Positions 60,229-64,000 of a stretch of DNA of 64,000 nucleotides are shown piece by piece. The notes under the pieces are model-generated. The model was not told the origin of the DNA, did not search any database, and saw nothing but the letters and a program-made list of their open reading frames with translations. Numbering within the stretch: position 1 is the stretch's first letter; each line of letters opens with the position of its first letter. The position numbers and the translations under genes were made by a program. Location: the NCBI RefSeq assembly GCF_003217775.1, contig NZ_QJVJ01000009.1, forward strand, positions 186,001-250,000. The letters are read 5' to 3'. This DNA comes from Paenibacillus flagellatus. Its GTDB lineage: Bacteria > Bacillota > Bacilli > Paenibacillales > NBRC-103111.

Positions 60229-60306
60229 GATCGATTGGTCCGGAAAAACGCCATTTTACGCACGGGTGATGAACCTATTTTTTTATCTATTTCGGACCGA
60301 ATAGTC
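60229..60306 (+). promoter_or_regulatory. Inverted pair of TetR operator-like sites before the MFS gene
   Basis: GATCGATTGGTCCGGAAA (60229-60246) and, inverted, TTCGGACCGAATAGTC (60291-60306). Both match the site in the TetR promoter (core ATTnGGTCCG or ATGATCCG). The MFS start codon lies 22 bases after the second site. Confidence 0.6.
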
Positions 60307-60328
60307 AAGAATAAGGAGCGGATATAAC

Positions 60329-61756
60329 ATGCATTCGAACAAACGAAAAGGATTGGCACTGCTTCTCCTGGCCGTCTCCCAGCTCGTGCTGGCGCTCGAC
60401 TATACGATCATATTCGTCGCCTTGCCTTCGCTCGCCGCGGATTTGGGCTTCTCGGCCAGCCATCTGCAATGGGTTGTCAGCGCCTACGCGCTCGCTTACG
60501 GCGGCTTCCTGCTCATCGGCGGAAGGCTGTCGGATCTGCTGGGCCGGAGGCGGATGTTCATGATCGCCATGAGCCTGTTCGGCTTGGGCTCTCTGCTGGG
60601 AGGCGTCGCCGGCTCCCAATGGACGCTCGTTATCGCGAGAGGGCTTCAGGGCGTGGGCGGGGCGCTGCTGTCGCCGGCTACCTTGTCGCTGATCATGTCC
60701 AACTTCGAGGAAGGACGCGAGCGGAACCGCGCTCTGGGCGTCTGGGCGGCCATGGGCGGGGTCGGGTTGTCCTTGGGCTTGCTATTGGGCGGGCTGCTGA
60801 CGAGTTTTATCGGGTGGGAGGCGACGTTCTTCGTCAATGTGCCGATCGCCGTGCTCGTCGTCGCGCTCGCTCCGGCCGCCCTTTCGGAAAGCGCAACGCC
60901 GGAGGGGGCCCGCCATTACGATGCGGCCGGCACCTTATCGGTGACCGCAGGCATGATTCTCGTCGTCTATTACTTGATTCAAGCGCCCGTCACCGGCTGG
61001 CTGCGCGCCGACACGCTGATTCCGGGCGTCGTCGGAGCCGCTTTGCTTCTCGCGTTCGTCGCCATCGAGCTTCGTGCGCGGGAGCCGCTCGTCCCGTTCC
61101 GGCTGTTCCGCATCCGCAGCTTGACCGGGGCCGCTTTGTCCGCGGCGATTTTCTCCGCCTCGTTCGGTACGCTGTACTATTTTTTGACGCTCTATATGCA
61201 GGAAGTGCTGCACTATTCCGCGATCCGTTCGGGATTGACGTTTTTGCCGCTGACGCTGAGCGCGTTTTTCGGGGCGAGATGGATCAACAGGATGGTGGCG
61301 ACCTTTGGCGTAGCCGGGACGATCGCGATCGGCATGGGACTCGGCGCGACCGGCCTCCTGCTGCTGACCCGGCTGGGCGAGGCGGGAACGGCGTGGGGCA
61401 TCGTCCCCGGGACGGTTATTCTCGGCGTCGGTCAAGCGTTCGTGTTCACGACGATGTACATTGCGGGCAGCTCGGGCATCGATTTGAAGGAGCAGGGCGT
61501 CGCCTCCGCGATCGTCTCGACGGGCCAGCAGCTCGGCTCGTCGGTCGGCTTGGCCGTCATCATGGCGGTAATCGCCTACGTTTCGGGCATGACCGGATCG
61601 CTCGAAGCGATGCCGCCGGCGCGTCTCAACGATGCGGTCGTGACGGCGTTTCTCCTCGAAGCCGCCATCGCGCTGCTCGGCGTCCTCGTCGCCCTGCTGA
61701 CGCTGAAGCGGAGCCGGTCCGCCCCGGGCGGGTCGAAATCGTTGCCGCTTCATTAA
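60329..61756 (+). CDS. MFS drug efflux pump, DHA2 (EmrB/QacA) family
   Basis: A 475-residue transporter with 14 predicted membrane helices. Motif D1-like LALDYTIIFVALPSLAADLG, motif A GGRLSDLLGRRRMFMIAMSL, motif C-like GVGLSLGLLLGGLL. It exports drugs or dyes against the proton gradient. AAGGAGCGG precedes the ATG. It is the sole partner of the TetR gene upstream. Confidence 0.92.
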   Translation: MHSNKRKGLALLLLAVSQLVLALDYTIIFVALPSLAADLGFSASHLQWVVSAYALAYGGFLLIGGRLSDLLGRRRMFMIAMSLFGLGSLLGGVAGSQWTLVIARGLQGVGGALLSPATLSLIMSNFEEGRERNRALGVWAAMGGVGLSLGLLLGGLLTSFIGWEATFFVNVPIAVLVVALAPAALSESATPEGARHYDAAGTLSVTAGMILVVYYLIQAPVTGWLRADTLIPGVVGAALLLAFVAIELRAREPLVPFRLFRIRSLTGAALSAAIFSASFGTLYYFLTLYMQEVLHYSAIRSGLTFLPLTLSAFFGARWINRMVATFGVAGTIAIGMGLGATGLLLLTRLGEAGTAWGIVPGTVILGVGQAFVFTTMYIAGSSGIDLKEQGVASAIVSTGQQLGSSVGLAVIMAVIAYVSGMTGSLEAMPPARLNDAVVTAFLLEAAIALLGVLVALLTLKRSRSAPGGSKSLPLH

Positions 61757-61779
61757 GGTGAACGCGCGGACAGCGCATC

Positions 61780-61818
61780 TTTACAACAATTTCATACGGC
61801 CCAAACATTCCGATGACA
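61780..61818 (+). promoter_or_regulatory. Candidate PhoP box (four 6-mers, 11-base period)
   Basis: TTTACA, TTCATA, CAAACA and ATGACA, each five bases apart. PhoP of Bacillus binds direct TT(A/T/C)ACA repeats at this same spacing. It lies 53 bases before the PhoX-like phosphatase gene. Confidence 0.6.
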
Positions 61819-61870
61819 TTCGTCCCGTATCGTTGTCCATGAATGGACAATCGTGACGAAGGAGTGTTTC

Positions 61871-63553
61871 ATGGTGAAGAAGATCGACCGCCGCACGTTC
61901 TTATCGTATATGGGTACCGGCGCCGCCGCTCTTGCCGCCGCCTCGGCCGGGCTCGGCGTACTGGAAGGGAAGGCGTCGGCGTTGTCGCCGACCGCCGACC
62001 ACCTGTTCGGCTTCAAGACGAATAAAGTAAGCGGATACTTCGAACCGATCGAGCCGTCGAAGGAAGATTTGCTGCTGCTGCCGAAGGGATACCGGTACGA
62101 TGTCGTGGCGGCGTTCGACGACGTCATCAACAAAGCCGGCGAGAAATTCGGCCAAGGGTCGGATTACAACGCCTACTTCCCGATTCACGGCTCCAACCAG
62201 CGCGGCTTGCTCGTCAACAACCACGAGTACACGAACATTTTCTCGATCGGACCGATCGCCGCGGACGGCAAGTGGACGAAGGAGCAGGTCGAGAAAGATT
62301 TGTATTACCAAGGCATGTCGGTCATCGAGGTGTTCCAGGACAAGGAAGGCGTCTGGAAGATGGACACGAGCTCGGCGTATGCGCGCCGCATCAACGGCTT
62401 CACCGCGTTCGAGCTGACCGGGCCGGCAAGAGGGACGTCCGCCGTAGGCGGGGCGACGACGGCGAAAGGCACATTCGCCAACTGCTCCGGCGGCGTGACG
62501 CTGTGGAATACGGTGCTTTCGTGCGAGGAGAACTTCTCGGAGACGGCCGAGCGGGCGGGCTTGCCGCTGACGCATTACGGCTGGGTCGTCGAGATCGATC
62601 CGTTCGACGGCAAATATTTGAAGAAGCATACGGCGCTCGGCCGGTTCAACCACGAGAATACGGCGATGGGCTTGACCGCCGACGGCCGCGTCGTCGTCTA
62701 TATGGGCGACGACAAGAAGGACGCCTGCGTCTACAAATTCGTGAGCAAGGGCAAATATGACGCTTCGAAGGGCCGCGCCAACTCGGCCCTGCTCGAGGAC
62801 GGCACGCTGTACGTCGCCAACCTGAAATCGGGCAAATGGGCGGCCGTGACGGCGGAAGCGATCGCCAAGCTGCTCGCAAGCGACGGCTTCAAGGCGCCCT
62901 CCGGCGTGAAAGGAACGCGCGAGGAGCTGCTCGCCAAGTTCAAAACGCAGGGCGACGTCGTGACGAACTGCCACGAGGCGGCGCTTCTCGTCGGCGGTAC
63001 GCCGACCGACCGGCCGGAGGACATCGAAATTTCGCCGTTCGACAACACCGTCTTCGTCAGCCATACGAACAACGATACGCACGGCAACATTCACGGACAC
63101 ATTACCCGCATCTTTGAAAAAGACGGCGATCTCGGCGCGACCGAGTTCGACTTCGAAATTTTCATCGCCGGCGGCCGCCAATCCGGCTTCAGTTCGCCGG
63201 ACAATCTCGCATTCGATTCGAGCGGCAATTTGTGGATCGTGACGGACATTTCGTCCAGCAGCCATAACAAGGGCGTGTACAAGACGTTCATGAACAACGG
63301 CCTGTTCGTCGTACCGACCCATGGCCCGGGCATGGCGCAGGCGATGCAGTTCGCTTCGGCCCCGGTCGAAAGCGAGCTGACCGGCCCGTTCTTCACGCCG
63401 GACGAGCAGACGCTGTTCCTGTCGGTGCAGCATCCGGGCGAGATGACGACCGACCTGAGCAAGCCGACCAGCCTGTGGCCGCACCGTCCGGGCGACAAGA
63501 TCGCCCGCTGCGGCGTCGTCGCCATCAGCGGGTTCCGGCTGGGCGGCAAGTAA
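61871..63553 (+). CDS. Tat-exported PhoX-like alkaline phosphatase (DUF839)
   Basis: A 560-residue protein. The N terminus VKKIDRRTFLSYMGTGAAAL is a twin-arginine signal with hydrophobic stretch. The body is a DUF839/PhoX beta-propeller: LLVNNHEYTNIFSIGP, LSCEENFSETAERAG, LGRFNHENTAMGLTADGRVV, CHEAALLVGGTPTDRPED, FSSPDNLAFDSSGNLWIVTD. PhoX enzymes use calcium and iron and release phosphate from many esters outside the cell; the Cys that binds iron pairs is plausibly the one in LSCEENF. AAGGAG precedes ATG 61871; an earlier in-frame GTG precedes the binding site. Confidence 0.9.
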   Translation: MVKKIDRRTFLSYMGTGAAALAAASAGLGVLEGKASALSPTADHLFGFKTNKVSGYFEPIEPSKEDLLLLPKGYRYDVVAAFDDVINKAGEKFGQGSDYNAYFPIHGSNQRGLLVNNHEYTNIFSIGPIAADGKWTKEQVEKDLYYQGMSVIEVFQDKEGVWKMDTSSAYARRINGFTAFELTGPARGTSAVGGATTAKGTFANCSGGVTLWNTVLSCEENFSETAERAGLPLTHYGWVVEIDPFDGKYLKKHTALGRFNHENTAMGLTADGRVVVYMGDDKKDACVYKFVSKGKYDASKGRANSALLEDGTLYVANLKSGKWAAVTAEAIAKLLASDGFKAPSGVKGTREELLAKFKTQGDVVTNCHEAALLVGGTPTDRPEDIEISPFDNTVFVSHTNNDTHGNIHGHITRIFEKDGDLGATEFDFEIFIAGGRQSGFSSPDNLAFDSSGNLWIVTDISSSSHNKGVYKTFMNNGLFVVPTHGPGMAQAMQFASAPVESELTGPFFTPDEQTLFLSVQHPGEMTTDLSKPTSLWPHRPGDKIARCGVVAISGFRLGGK

Positions 63554-63572
63554 AAGCGAAGAACGAGCGAAA

Positions 63573-63606
63573 GGCGGGGGATCGTGTTCATCCCTCGTCT
63601 TTTTTT
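63573..63606 (+). terminator. Intrinsic terminator of the PhoX-like gene
   Basis: Stem GGCGGGGGAT / ATCCCTCGTC (wobble pairs included) with loop CGTGTTC, then T7. Confidence 0.8.
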
Positions 63607-63633
63607 GTTCGGCTCGGTTCCCGTCCGCATCCA

Positions 63634-63662
63634 TTGAAGGCCGCCCCCAAAATGTGTTACAC
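63634..63662 (+). promoter_or_regulatory. Candidate sigma-A promoter of the last gene
   Basis: TTGAAG, 17 bases, TTACAC. Moderate consensus. Confidence 0.45.
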
Positions 63663-63691
63663 TGCACCCATGCAAGCGTCTCGCGAAAACC

Positions 63692-63706
63692 GAAAACGGT
63701 TTCAAG
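63692..63706 (+). promoter_or_regulatory. Possible cre-like site in the leader of the last gene
   Basis: GAAAACGGTTTCAAG fits the cre core but the flanks are off consensus in two or three places. Confidence 0.35.
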
Positions 63707-63753
63707 CAGGTGAAACGCCGGCAAGCCGATCGACAAGACTGGGAGGATTCGCC

Positions 63754-64000
63754 ATGCTCCGCCGCCGCAAAAGCGTGTTTTTGACCTTATGGTTATCGTA
63801 TATCGTCATTCTGATCATACCGGTCACGGTTTCGGCCATGCTGTACGCCAGCATGGAAAAGACGATGGTGGCCAATGCCAGCCGCTCCAACCTGGCGATG
63901 CTCGAGCAGGTGCGCCAAATCGTGGACAACCATCTGCAGGAGATCGATCAGATGGCCGTCCAAATCGCGACCCATCCGAAGCTGCAGACGCTCTGGACGA
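63754..64000 (+). CDS. Membrane-anchored regulator, N-terminal part (likely AraC type)
   Basis: Only the first 82 codons are in the window. A basic start (MLRRRKSVFLTLWLSYIV) leads into a membrane helix (to about residue 30), then an extracellular helical region (MEKTMVANASRSNLAMLEQV, NHLQEIDQMAVQIATHP). This start pattern is typical of Paenibacillus membrane-bound sensors, most often large AraC-type regulators next to sugar transport genes, less often histidine kinases of the YesM type. GGGAGG precedes the ATG. The rest lies outside, so the output domain is unknown. Confidence 0.6.
   Translation, partial: MLRRRKSVFLTLWLSYIVILIIPVTVSAMLYASMEKTMVANASRSNLAMLEQVRQIVDNHLQEIDQMAVQIATHPKLQTLWT

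Overview
The window reads as one chromosomal segment of a GC-rich, spore-forming Bacillota, most likely Paenibacillaceae (Paenibacillus/Cohnella-like; this is inference). Supporting signs are a PBSX-type contractile tail module with Bacillus-like gene order, a GerA-type spore germination operon, a giant SLH-anchored surface protein, arginine catabolism genes laid out as rocD-rocF, LytR-CpsA-Psr and Ger proteins, Bacillus-type AGGAGG ribosome binding sites and a CcpA-like cre site. No rRNA, tRNA, CRISPR array, transposase or integrase was found.

Region 1 (1-15.1 kb) is the right part of a PBSX-like contractile tail cluster: YqzN/YkzM-like protein, sheath, tube, tail assembly chaperone with a textbook -1 slippery heptamer, a short tape-measure-position protein, LysM hub protein, XkdQ, R, S, T, U, tail fibre, XkdW-like and CD1375-like small proteins, then a second XkdU plus a second fibre, and an XhlA / holin / DUF1906 endolysin lysis cassette. 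Head genes, if any, lie to the left of the window, so prophage and tailocin cannot be separated here. The tape-measure gene, parts of the first fibre and the second XkdU/fibre module are clearly AT-richer than the rest, which marks exchange in the parts that set tail length and target range.

Region 2 (15.1-28.7 kb) is ordinary chromosome: a small secreted OB-fold protein, rocD-rocF with a cre site over the promoter, glnS, a secreted lectin/dockerin-like protein, a two-component system, a DUF6483 protein, a DsbA-family (FrnE-like) oxidoreductase, small membrane proteins, an ECF sigma/anti-sigma pair and a DUF72 (YecE) protein.

Region 3 (28.7-42.5 kb) holds a 2615-residue SLH surface protein, a second two-component system that may share a GTGAC-N3-GTCAC operator with it, a small membrane protein, guanine deaminase and a DUF4062-GAF-like protein with a small basic partner.

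Region 4 (42.5-56.5 kb) holds a four-gene germination receptor operon (A-C-D-B), an HtrA-like protease with three extra C-terminal modules, an acrylyl-CoA reductase-like enzyme, a structured leader RNA in front of a 677-residue protein made of four helical repeats and a (Gly-Asn)15 linker, an HD-GYP phosphodiesterase and an LCP-family wall polymer ligase.

Region 5 (56.5-64 kb) holds a cation efflux protein behind an attenuator-like leader, a CorC/HlyC family protein, a TetR repressor and its MFS pump with matching operators, a Tat-exported PhoX-like phosphatase behind four 11-bp-spaced Pho-box repeats, and the start of a membrane-anchored regulator cut by the window end. Many long opposite-strand ORFs in this GC-rich DNA are shadows and were left out.
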